From the NCBI GenBank assembly GCA_025024175.1, contig QCXZ01000042.1, positions 12,913,501 to 12,977,500 of the forward strand: a DNA stretch of 64,000 nt, written 5' to 3'. Below are positions 1 to 11,050 of the stretch, piece by piece. The DNA is from Rhyzopertha dominica. Taxonomy: Eukaryota; Arthropoda; Insecta; Coleoptera; Bostrichidae. Made by a program: the position numbers and the translations under genes. Every line of letters begins with the position of its first letter. The stretch's first letter is position 1. The notes below the pieces were generated by a model. The model was not told where the DNA came from. It did not search any database and saw only the letters and a list, made by a program, of their open reading frames with translations.

Positions 1-3000
1 AGTGCGGACGAAACATCCACCTTATTCCAAAATCAGACGCGGTCTAACCGAAAAAGGCTAAGATCTCAATCTAAATCTGGCCACGAAAGCTTACGTTCTT
101 ACATAGCTAATTATCTCAGATAATCAGACATGGGGTTATGGCCGCAAAATCTGTTGATAGAGCCCCTGCGGTTTCTGGCTTAAAAAAGTGCAATTATTAC
201 CTAATAACTTTCTCTCGGTTATCAGTTATTTCTGGTCCTAGATTAAGACTTACCTTCGGCAGTTTTCACTATCTGTTGAAATCTGTCAGATGCCTCTGGG
301 GTTGATATTCAGCCCTTGCGATGCTGCACATCTCTTGAGCGGAAAACCCTCAATCTGGAAGCAAAAACGCGTGTTAACGGGCACACCATTAAAATAAACA
401 ACGGCGTCTTTGGAAGTTATACACCATTCGTGCGATCGTTAGGTGAGGTCAATTACAGGTCGTTTGCCCTTCGCAAATGCGGGGCCTCTAGAAGGTTAGC
501 GTAAACACCTTATCGACGGCTTCGTTACTTCAAAGCGAGAGCAGTGGACATTTTTACGTTATCGGGCCGTTTAAAGACCAGCAAGCTGTTTCAGGTGCGG
601 GGCAATTAGTGTTGAGGTAGCTAATTGTTCGCGTAATAGGTTGACAAGCGTGTATCGGAGATAAACGGGAGTATCAATGAAACGTGGTGACCGCTAAACT
701 AATGTTTCACTTTCCGTACTATCTTACAAACTACGATGCGATTTCGAAACAAACGATCCACTTCTTCGTGGACCTCGGTTAAAGGAAATTTCCATATTTC
801 AACTGTTAAAGGTCGAAATTCGTCTCACATGAATTAAATTGAGTTACTCTAGAAACAGTTATGGGATTTGAAACGTAAGGGGTATACTTAGCTAATTTCC
901 TACAAGTCCCTAAGCTACATAATGCATAAAATAGGCATAACCGTTATTTGATGACAATACAATTGTCGAAATTACATACAATAATAATGATTTTAAATAG
1001 CTTCATTATGTAGCAACACAGTTATTCACACTGGCCATTAAAAGTATTTTATTTAGGATATAAATTAGATGCGAATTTGAATGTTTACAATTAACGTAGT
1101 TACAAGTATATCTTTTTCTATTTTGTGTCCCTAATGAAGCTAGAAGGTGCTGAACTTTTGGGGGAATCAATAGAATAATGAATGGAAACGTAAATGGCGC
1201 CAAATAGAGATGTCTTTTCATCAACTATACGGCATTTTCTCGTCAAATATTTCCGTGTATAAAAAAACAAACAAGAAAATATCAGCGTTTTAGGACAGAA
1301 TCTTATGGCCACGTTTTACATTCCCAAGAAACTATTTTTCTCGAGAATTGTTTAGCAAAACAGAAAGGTATTCTAAACTTCCTTTCAGAAGGCGATACAT
1401 ATCTCAGCTATTTCAATGACGTAAACAAAACAATTATAGCTGGAATACAGGATTTAGCCACGGATACATCCTTTTCATAATACAGTCACTAACGAAATAG
1501 CGAAGCTTTTAAAACAATTATTTCCTTTTAACCTTTTGACACCCCATCCTCTGAATCAATATCCCGCTGTGCCATGGTCTTTCCCAACGTTTTTTTTTTC
1601 TGATTAACTGACCGCAGTCAACATTACGCAATTTGTGGTAATTACAATGCGCAAATATCCTGCTGGTTAATTTTATTGTTTATTTACAGATCAGATCGTG
1701 CTGACGACAGGTGTTAATGTTAACTGTTGCAATGTTGCGCATTATATGTTAAAATTCGACGCAATAACCTACAGCCAAAGGTTTTTTCGCTGGAATCATT
1801 TATATATAGCAGGGGCGGAGAAACTAGGTACATGTGAAGAGGATAAGTATTTCAGATATTGATCAAGTTATTTGCGCATTGTTTGTAGAGAATTTTTTAC
1901 GCACCCGTTTTTACAGGGGTTGTAAAACCTAATTATAAAAAATCTCGGGTTGGTTTGACCTAGCAAAGCCAGTTCTATGTCTTGCTGTCTTGCTCTAGAC
2001 CTAAACTGCACTGATGAGCTGTAATGTTAGTGAAACAGGTATATCTGCAGTTGGTTGCGGTGCAGACAGCACAGCATAGACATGCATTTTACTTGAAATC
2101 ATATTTACACACGTATATTTTTCGTTTCTTACATCTTCATTAGATACTTTGTTTACGGCTGATTCTATATTTATACCTAACATTTTGAATTATTTTTAAA
2201 TACTTGTAAATGTTTACGATTATATTCTAGGTTTTTACTTAATAATTTTTAGTAAGTGCACCTTCAAATCAACAACTCGTAATCATGCTGAACAAATAAT
2301 ACCTATCCTGTTTACAATAATTGTCCAATAATTTAGTGCAACTTCACTATAATCAGTTACGCCTACGCCTCTGACTGCAATCTCAGTCGCCGTTTCGCAA
2401 AGGCTAACACAGTAAAAAGTCGCAAAAGGCCTCGAACGTAAACAAACAAAATGTTTGTATAATAGTGCGGCCTTGGCGCAGTTATTTTATAAATAGCATC
2501 CGCGAACGATGTGCATCTCAAATGCAGCTTTACGTCACCCGGTGAACAGGTAAATATTTGACCACCAGAGGATGATAAACAACGCAAGTTCCCTCAGTTT
2601 TTAGAAAAATTACCAAGAAAAAACACCAGCTCTTCAATTCACGGTTTGTAATCTAAACTCTGCTAAATTGTCAAATTAATTATGCCCTAACCGTTGGATT
2701 AGACCCAAGTCATTATTCAAGACAGCAAATATTTTCTGGGATTAATAAAAGGGGTAATGCACCTTGTCAAAACCAATTATTATGGATTTAATATAAGTTA
2801 TGAAGCTAATGCTCCACTTTGCCAACCAATTAGTGTTTAACCATTTTAGATGCAATTGCCAAATCGCATAAATCTGACACCCATTTGCATAGGCTACAAG
2901 CAGTACTGCTTTTTTCTTTTTCAAAATGGATTACATAGTATTTACAGATGTTAGATTGACCACCTTGAATCTATACAAAGAATATCAATTAGATTATCAG

Positions 3001-3040
3001 ACTTGTGCCACACATAGTTTTTTTTCTATGTTTATCGGGG
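1..3040. other. Non-coding stretch, nothing recognised
   Basis: I see no gene, transposon protein or RNA gene here. The open frames on both strands are short, overlap in antisense and show no recognisable motif. Composition is AT-rich, with a slightly more GC-rich start (about 1-600) that I cannot assign. Confidence 0.5.
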
Positions 3041-3153
3041 AAACTAGCGGAGACAGTAGCACCTTTTGATATGTTGAAAAAAAAGGTGCTTTAAATTAGG
3101 TTCACAAGCTGCAAATNTTTCCCTATTTAACTTTCTTCTGTCTCCGCTAGTTT
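3041..3153. repeat. Small inverted-repeat unit with 16-bp perfect arms
   Basis: The arms at 3041-3056 and 3138-3153 are exact reverse complements (core ACTAGCGGAGACAG). Just inside the left arm, AGCACCTTTT (from 3058) can pair with AAAAGGTGCT ending near 3091, which makes a nested hairpin. The unit is 113 bp and has no coding potential. It could be a miniature inverted-repeat element or a transcribed hairpin. No clear target duplication is visible. Confidence 0.45.
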
Positions 3154-5360
3154 GAAAGACCCAATGCGAAACATCCAAGAAAAACCCGGTCGTATTTCTT
3201 TGTTATACTAGTAACGGAAGAAGTGAACAGGTTTTTCATATTGTGAAGCTAATTCGTTAACAAGAATTGTGAATTTCGCTTCCATTGGTCTAAATATTTG
3301 TACTGTTAAATCCTCTTANCTGCGGTCATATTGTACTAAGCCTTTAAAAGAAGATCTATATTGGTTCTGTTTTGACTTCCCAAAACAGGAACTTTAAAGA
3401 GCGAATATAATTTGAATAAGTTACTCTAGAAGTGAATTAGATTAATTTTGCAGTAACCACTACCAGCTCTCGCAGAGGTTCATTATTTTATTGCAAACCA
3501 ACGAGATTTGAAGAGGCAAAGCACAAAAATTACGCCTCAAGTTGCTCCATCCTTTCACAAAATTTATAATCGATAACATATTTATACTAACACCCCTCCC
3601 AGTCCGTGGGCGTCCTGCATGCAGACGTAAACAGTTCCCAATAATTACGGCTTATTAACAAAGCGCCAACGCTTTCTTCACACAGCCGGAGAAAAATATT
3701 AGTTCATTAGCGCGTCCAATTACGCATTTGCGACAGAAACTCTTCCACCGAGTCCATTACAATACTGCGCAGCAGACCTGCCGACGCGTGGGGTGGCTAT
3801 AATAAATGTGCGAAGATTTGTCAAGCCAGCCAATGATATAACACGGTGTGGTTGGGTAACAGGCGTGAAAAAAGGGATTGTGAGAGCTATAATCGCACTG
3901 CGGAGGGGTTGGCCCAGAATTTTCGCGTATTGCGTATGGAAACACAGATTTCCCAATTCCTGCAACCATCCATCTTGAGAGAGCCACGCAACCATGCAAC
4001 TACAGATTATTAGAAACAGTCTACCCTGGAAATACTTAATAAAAGAAGTAGAATAATGATAAGAAATCGTATCCAAAGTGTGACGCCTAAAATTGTTTGG
4101 TGTTTGACAAAAAATGGTGTCAAAAGATCAACGGATTTATTACTAATTTACACTAACATAAACTGGTATAATGAGCAAAAATGGTATCAGCGTGTATAAA
4201 CAAAGTTGATGCAACAGGAAAGCAATTCTTTTTATCGGCATTTGTAAATAATATAAACATAGGAAGCATGTATTTAAAAACATCTTGTTATACCATTAAG
4301 TTTTAATTACATAATATCAAAGAAACATTAATCTAATGAAACATAAAGAAGCAAAATGTAAAGGCAATAAATTAATTCGAAAAAGGCGTTTTTTATATGT
4401 AGGCGCAAGATTTCATAAAAAAATTATCACTTGCACTATCTCAAGGTCTTAACCTTAAATCTTAGTAATCTTTACAACAGTTATTACACTAAAGTGGACT
4501 ATATTACCTATTATTTTATTCAAAAATTTTTGTGTTCCCAAATCCAAGCAGCTCTAACATGCAATAAAGTTATTTCTTGCAGATCAGAATCAGATTATAA
4601 AGCTTAAGGAAGTTCATAAGTTAAAACATTTACCTTCCTACGCATTATTGTAATATGCTCATTTGAAATTACATAATAGCATCTTGTGTGTCCAACTTAC
4701 TATCATCCCTACATGACTTCTTCTCTAATACATGTTGATTTTTCTTTCTTCAATTCAAAACATTATTCATTTTTAAGTCTTGCCAGTCCATAAACAGTGC
4801 AAAGGTTTTCCTTTGAGTGAGCTTTTTTAGTAAATTATGTTTTACATTCTTTAGGCTAGATGTATTTTCAAATTGCTTTCAGTACTGTGTAAATTCTATG
4901 TAACCTTCTGAATTATGCCTAATGACGACGATAATTAAACACTTTATTAAATATATATCTATATATGTACAAGTACAAAACAACTCCATTTTAAAATTTG
5001 AAATAGGAGCTTGCCAAATATGTGCAACCAAACAATTTTAGAACTTCGAATCACTAACTTTTTAAAGATATTTAGACAAATAACCAGGTAGGTAATAGTT
5101 TCTTAAAGATTTCGTTCAAAACTAGCATGCAAAGAACTCTTCAATTAATAATAATAGTCAAAAGATATTTCAGCATAAATTTAACTACCTAAGGAATTTT
5201 TTTGTGCTATTTGGAGTTCATTAATTATTGATGTTCGTTAACGGAGTAAAAATGGTTGGGCAGTTGTAAAAGTGACGAATAGTTATCACATTATACGCTA
5301 AAGTGCTATCAGAAAGTTGCAGGTTCTCGTTGATTCGACAGAAATAGTTAGCAAATACAG
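3154..5360. other. Non-coding stretch with a GC-richer patch
   Basis: This is mostly AT-rich DNA. Around 3590-4080 base composition rises and frames open on both strands (118 aa minus, 61 aa plus). They overlap in antisense and resemble no family I know, so I do not call a gene. The patch may be conserved non-coding or regulatory DNA. Confidence 0.4.
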
Positions 5361-5363
5361 AAC

Positions 5364-5390
5364 TATAAAAACCGCAGTATATAATTCAGT
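5364..5390 (+). promoter_or_regulatory. Possible arthropod core promoter (TATA plus initiator)
   Basis: TATAAAA at 5364-5370 is followed by TCAGT at 5386-5390, the arthropod initiator motif. The spacing of about 24 nt is slightly shorter than usual. An 85-codon open frame starts at 5475. The motifs are real but short enough to occur by chance in AT-rich DNA, so this is a weak candidate. Confidence 0.25.
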
Positions 5391-5969
5391 TTGCCGTGCA
5401 GAATCACACCAAGATATTTAAATAAATAATAAAAACATTAATACTGTCAACTAGTTTCCAATAATCACACAACTATGGAAGTAAATTTAGGAGGGCTGCA
5501 TAATGTCCGAGAAATTTACATAATCACCTCAACCAGTCGTCTTTCCGAACCAATTGTAATGACAAATGTTAACTTTCTGTTATTGTTTGCCCCACTTGGT
5601 ACGCACGCTCCAGAATGGAAACTTTTCCCAAAGTTCAAAGTACCGAATATAATTCGGAATGATTCTAAACGGCACAAAGCACTAAATAATTCATATTTCC
5701 TCGCCTGCTCAAATATTTATATAGAAAATTAGAGCGTTTGTCTACGTGATAGAGCAAGAGTACGCGTCGTGGATCACCCAACAGGATATGTGGGTTGTTA
5801 TTTCATTGCCTAAGCCATACACTGTAAGCAGGCAAGCTAGATTTCATAAGAAAGTGGCAAAAGTTCAACTGCGAAATATCAATATCAAAATCGTAGAAAA
5901 TTTAGAGGTTTTCATAGACTACCTAAGCAACAAACCTGTGCATGTGTACTTTTTAGGAACCTAATACAT

Positions 5970-7060
5970 TAACGAAACCATCAGGATATTATAAATTCTC
6001 AACGCTCACATAGTTTCCTCCTGATATTAATCTAGGAATTCCTTATTTAGCCTATAGAGTAAATGCTAATGTATGCAAGCCGAAACAAAACTATAACGTA
6101 CAAGTTTTAATAAACAACAAACGTCGTGTAACTTTACGGATATTTAAAACAATAAAAAGGTCGTTTACCTGAAATATTATACGATGTGTACTTGATTATT
6201 CTATGGTTAAAAAAATTTAAAAACATCGTTTATAATCTTCATAAAACTAATATGTAGTCAAACAGAGTAACAGTAGTTAATGTGCGGTTTTAAATCCAGT
6301 AATTATATTTATAGAAAAATGTATCCATAGCCGCCAGTCTAAAATTATTTAGATGGCGTTGATTGAAGCTGGATTGGATAGATTCAGTTATAGATTTGCG
6401 AATGAAAAATATCTGCAAATGTTGTTCAATAAAATTATGGCCAAGTTAAAAATATGTCTAACTATATAGGTTGCTCTGCGGTTGGTTTTTTCTCCACATA
6501 AATGTTAGCTAGAATATTCCATCCAACAAATGAATACAACCAAGTATAAATGTGTTATCTATATTCTATAATTTGAACAGGTTTACACAGACCCTCACAG
6601 CGAGATCTGCCAAATATACATTAGAAACTTGGCTCCATTTAGTCAACTACCATTTCTGTACAACAATGACTTCATCAGGCGTCCTCTGCAGTCATACAAT
6701 GATCCAGTCCAGAACCACGCTAACCAAATAGGCGTAGAATTAAATTAGAAGTGTCACAATGATGAATTATGCAACGAATTATATTCGCTCCGGCCGCCTA
6801 ATCTTTAAACAGCTTCCTGGATTACCGACCCCTGTCTCATCCGTCATCAAATTTTCTTGTTTCGTTCAGTTCGCGTTGGACTTTCGCAAAAAAAAGATCA
6901 AGTAACTCAAGCTTATTTCAAAGCAGGCGAAACAGTTTCGCGTTTGCCGGAGAATGTTTCCCCGTATCGATTCCGCGATGACCTATAAATTTTGGCCGTG
7001 TAGGTGAACGCTGTCTGATGGAAATCGCACAGATTTTGATGGATGGAGCTCGTCGAGGTT
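5970..7060. other. Non-coding stretch, nothing recognised
   Basis: No protein, RNA or repeat structure that I can support is visible here. Confidence 0.45.
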
Positions 7061-7159
7061 TTTTTTAACCGGGATTATGGGACTGGTGCCACGAAAACTG
7101 GAATTCGTCCGTGAACCAAAAATTTGAAACTGGCAAATATAAGTTTAAGTATATTAGGA

Positions 7160-7520
7160 TTTTAAAGAGGCACATCATTGAAAAAGATATTTTTCCTGAT
7201 TTCAATAATGTATCACACTTGTGCAATTTATTGCTTCTGAGTTGAGAAAAGTGTAATAACAATAACTGAGCCTGACAAAGAACGAAAAGAATGAAAAAAA
7301 AATTTTAACGCTAAAATGGACAAAAAAGCCAGGCATTAAGATTTTCTTTGACTGCTGATAATTTTCGTCTAATTTGATCAAGAGCTGTAAATACTTGACT
7401 GTATTCAAATTTCCATCGACGAAAAAAGGCCCAATAATGTGTTCACCGACAATACCACGCCAGACATTCACTTTCTGAGGGTGTTGTGTGTGGACTTGTT
7501 CCGACCAAATGTTTTGTTGA
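7160..7520 (-). mobile_element. DD41D mariner fragment (family 2), internally deleted
   Basis: On the minus strand, about 7380-7510 translates to a piece of transposase (HTQHPQK, VNVWRGIVGEHIIGPFF). It is very close to the matching part of the copy at 51.4-52.9 kb. The piece runs directly into the terminal non-coding part of the element, which resembles 18660-18870 and 16070-16200. Most of the transposase is therefore deleted and no function is possible. Neither end of this copy shows a clear terminus. Confidence 0.75.
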
Positions 7521-7589
7521 GTTCAACATTTCGATTGCTTCTTTATAGGGTTAATAACTGTCTTTTTTTACATGAATTAAAGTTTCTTA

Positions 7590-8639
7590 GAGATGTTGCA
7601 ACCTATTGGAAATGATTGACGAAAATTCTCATATTAGTCAAACGGTAGTCTCAAGAGCAATCGGTAATAATCTGTATACAGTACACCGAATAATTTAAGG
7701 CAATCAATTTCATCCGTATCACTTGCAATTGGTTCAGGGCTTAAAGGAGACAGATTATCCTAAAAGACTGGCTTTTTGTAACTTTTTTCGGGAACACCAA
7801 AATCTGAATGTGAGATTATATGACAACATTTGCTTCTCAGATGAAGCAAGATTTAACAAACATAACATGCATTATTATACGCAAGAAAATCCACGTTGGA
7901 TTCGAGAAGGACATTTTCAAACTATCTACTTGACGAATGTCTGGTGCGGAATATTGGGGAATCAAATTGTTGGGCCTTATTTTTTTCGCGATAGTTTAAA
8001 CGGCAATACTTATCTAAATTTTTTAAGAAACATTTTACCGGTACTTCTCCAAAATGTAAATTTACAAGTAAGACGAGATCAATGGTTCCAACAAGATGGG
8101 GCACCTGCGCATTATCATAGAATAGTGCAAAATCATCTCGATTTGGTTTTGCCTAACCGATGGATAGGAAGAGGTTCAATTAATCGTTGGCCACCGAGAA
8201 GCCCGGACGTTACTGCTTTGGATTGTCTTCTGTGGGGAATGTTAAAAGAGCAAGTATATCAAACACCAAAGTGTAGAACATTTAGAAAATAAAATACGTG
8301 ATGCATGTAGATCCATCACTCCAGAAATGTTAATGCATGGTAAAAGATCGTTTTGGGCACGAATTCAAGCTTGTGAAAAGAGCGGAGGGCGACATTTTGA
8401 TAATTTATTACATCAATGTTATTGAATAAACATTTTTCAAAAATAAAATTTGTTTTACAATACCGAATTTACTTAAAGCAAATGATTGAAGTTTATGTCA
8501 AAATTTACGAATTTATACAGCTCTCTACGTTTTAATTTTTTAAGACGTTGAACAATTATCAATGTTACCTCTGCAAATGTATTTTGGGTTGCATTTTTTC
8601 GTTTTTTCGTCGGGTCATTATCATTCGTGAAACATCCTG
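7590..8639 (+). mobile_element. DD41D Tc1/mariner-like element, 5'-truncated (family 1)
   Basis: This element carries a transposase reading frame (7630-8425) and what appears to be its right terminus. The last bases, CATCCTG ending at 8639, are followed by TA, the usual target dinucleotide. The mirror-image left terminus was not found upstream, so the 5' end is lost. It lies next to, and on the opposite strand from, the family 2 fragment at 7160-7520. Its transposase differs clearly from those at 27.4 and 51.4 kb, so it is a separate family. Confidence 0.7.
7723..8425 (+). pseudogene. DD41D mariner transposase, disrupted
   Basis: This encodes a cut-and-paste transposase of the Tc1/mariner superfamily. 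The open part (7723-8292, 189 codons) has the catalytic triad: FSDE (D40), QQDGAPAH (D125) and SPDVTALD (D167). That leaves 41 residues between the last two aspartates, the DD41D spacing. Transposase-like sequence begins earlier (from about 7600: EMIDENSHISQTVVSRAIG) but has an in-frame stop before 7700. After 8292 the protein continues in another frame (SITPEMLMHGKRSFWARIQ through GGRHFDNLL), showing a frameshift near 8280. The DNA-binding N-terminus is missing, so the copy should be inactive. Confidence 0.8.
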
Positions 8640-8641
8640 TA

Positions 8642-9700
8642 TATGCAGATAATAAACTGTTTTGTTTGCATCAATGTGACAGCATCAAATTTAATAATTT
8701 GTTTTTCTCTAGATATATCGATTATGCACAATAGCGTTAAATATTTTGTACCAGTTATAACTAAAACAGAACCGCCACCTTGTCCTTCTGAAACAACTTG
8801 CCAAATCATAGTTTGGTAGCGTAAACGTTTTTACATTATCTTTTGTTAACCAATGCTCGTAACGCAGGCTACGTCACATTTTTCATGTGTTAAAGAATAG
8901 TGAAGAGTGTGTATTTTTTTAGTGCTACACTGTATGTTCACTTATTAGATTAAAACATTTTGTCTTATTTTTATTCTGCTGTATCGCAACTTCTTTGACT
9001 CCGAGAGAATTAAATCGTGCCATCTTCATGTTACATCGTTAATTATCTTTTTGTATAGTTCCTGATAATGCAAATGTTATTATATTATATTATATTATAT
9101 TATATTATATTATATTATATTATATCAATAATAAAATACATATGAATAGGTTTTTGTGTTGCTTGCATAAATTTAAAACTGTTTTTGTAGAAAAAAAGGT
9201 CCATCATACCAATTCAAAAAGAAATATCAACTTACAATTTCCAAACAAATAGTGTACCATTGGACTGTTTCAAACAATATATTACTTTATAATATTTTAG
9301 GACTGCTACTTAGTGGATTAAAGAATTCACTCCAATAAACGTTAATAACACAGAGACAACGAGTTTTCCAGCTGTCAATGCCCGACCACTCCGAAAACCG
9401 CACGTCAACAAAAAAAAACTTGTTTACAATAAAATCGCCTCGCACCACCGACGATTCACAGGCAGCTGGCCAGAATTTTATTAATTATCTCCGCACTTAT
9501 AAAATCAACCCAGTGAACCGTAAAGTAATTCCGACAGTACCACGAACAAGGAGGTCGATCCGAAATGACACCGCTAATTATTGTTGAGCGGGGTAAATAC
9601 CCCTCGGCCTGTCAGCTCCGTGCCATGTAGCCGCCCCGTTAAAAAATAATTTATCGGGGAAGTTTTACAATTTATCTTGTGACCGCGGGTTCTGTCCGAA
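8642..9700. other. Non-coding stretch with a pentanucleotide microsatellite
   Basis: Apart from the microsatellite at 9078-9125, I see only AT-rich sequence. The short open frame at 9378-9587 has no recognisable features. Confidence 0.45.
9078..9125. repeat. (TATAT)n microsatellite
   Basis: About 48 bp of a perfect five-base tandem repeat, unit TATAT, in nine to ten copies. Confidence 0.95.
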
Positions 9701-9716
9701 AAACCAGTTCGAATCG

Positions 9717-10911
9717 TCAACGCATGATGGGGTGACAGCGAAATCTAGGGGACGTAGATGGGAGAAGAAAAATTTGAGATTCATACAGCAATGAGGGAGG
9801 CCACATCTGCCTTTTTTCTAAAGTGTCCAGTACTTTTAATCCAGCCTTCCAAATGTCACCTAACTCATAATTTCCACAATCCCTATTAAAATTATTAGTA
9901 TTCCTACAAATTTCTATAGCTTCTTTTATTAAACGTTTCTGATAATATTTATCTCTTTTTTTTGGTTTTATCAAAATCAATCATGTGTTTAGTCAAATAT
10001 GACTATCCAGCTACGGAAGATTTATCTATCTGTTGCAACCTAGTAGCACGTACGTGTTCTTTCGAACGCGTACCTACTTTTCTTTTAGTTTGACCTATGT
10101 AACACTTGCAGCAAGAACAAGTAATTTTGTAAACACCTTCACTCTCCAAATGTACTTTATCTTTAGTAGAACTTAAAATTTTATCTAAATTATTATATGT
10201 ACTATCAACAACTAAAGTATCGTGTTTTCTAAGCATCCTCTTTAATTTTTCCGAAAGACCTTGTACATAAGGCAAACTCAACTTCAATTTACTTTGTCCT
10301 GGCTGAGAATTTACTTGGTTTGGATGAGCACTTTTATTAAAAACTGACCACATATTCTTACTGCTATAACCATTTCTCACTAGCGCTGATTTAAGATGAT
10401 ATATTTCTTTTTGTACAGAACTTTCGTCTGAGATCCTTTGTGCTCTAACAAATAATATCCTTATAAGACTATTCTTTTGAGAAGGAGGGTGTTGAGATGT
10501 GGCATGTAAATATCTGTCTGTGTGTATTGGTTTTCTGTAAACCTTGTGTCCTAACTGTCCAGTGTTTGTTCTGTAAATTTTGACATCCAAGAAAGGTAAA
10601 CTACCATTGCTTTCTAATTCCATGGTAAATTTTATGTCGGGATTTTGACTGTTCAAATGATTCAGAAACCTACCCAACTCTTCTATACCGTAGGGCCAAA
10701 TAACAAAAGTGTCATCTACGTACCTATACCAACATTTTGGTTTATACTGAAAACTGTTTATCGCTACATGTTCAAAATTTTCCATAAACAAATTGGCTAC
10801 TACAGGACTTAGAGGTGAACCCATTGCACAACCTGATTTTTGTTCATAAAAATTATCGTTCTTTGTTTGAACTTGTGTCAGGCAAATTTTGAGGTTCTTC
10901 GTCTTTGACAA
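9717..10911 (-). pseudogene. Penelope-like reverse transcriptase / GIY-YIG endonuclease, broken
   Basis: The protein would copy element RNA into DNA and nick the target. The main open part (10003-10911, 302 codons) begins inside the reverse transcriptase. It has GCAMGSPLSPVVANLF (residues 27-42), the catalytic YVDD (64-67) and SLPFLDVKIYR. A GIY-YIG nuclease follows from about residue 259 (GVYKI, then CYIGQTKRK and a later R..EH). The frame stops after SSVAG, where related proteins continue with a histidine-containing motif. The C-terminal part (IKEAIEICRNTNNFNRDCG, then LGDIWK) follows in another frame after an A-rich run near 9950-9965. The N-terminal half of the reverse transcriptase is absent. 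One nonsense change, one frameshift and the truncation make this copy inactive. Confidence 0.85.
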
Positions 10912-11050
10912 AGATTACAGGTGTAATCGAAACGTCAGACTATTAACTTTTTGTCAGTGTTTAAAGTGTTCGTGAATCCAGTAGTGTTCTAAATAGTGGT
11001 TTTGAATAGAACTGAACTAGTAGCTCTTAGATTTAGTGTATTTCTATAGG
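9717..11050 (-). mobile_element. Penelope-like retroelement, 5'-truncated copy
   Basis: On the minus strand this holds the second half of a Penelope-like protein, from mid reverse transcriptase through GIY-YIG to the C-terminal tail. At the 5' side of the coding part (10905-10936, plus orientation) is a hairpin, GATTAC/GTAATC, followed by GAAACGTC. This is the same layout as the hammerhead-like module of the palindromic Penelope copies at 31 and 33 kb. An inverted terminal module therefore abuts the truncated gene, a known arrangement for Penelope elements. The 3' limit near 9717 and the upper limit near 11050 are approximate, and I found no target duplication. Confidence 0.75.

Noticed and set aside
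9700..9730. GTTCGAATC-like string that could be a tRNA T-arm
   Set aside because: No acceptor stem, D-arm or anticodon arm can be folded around it.
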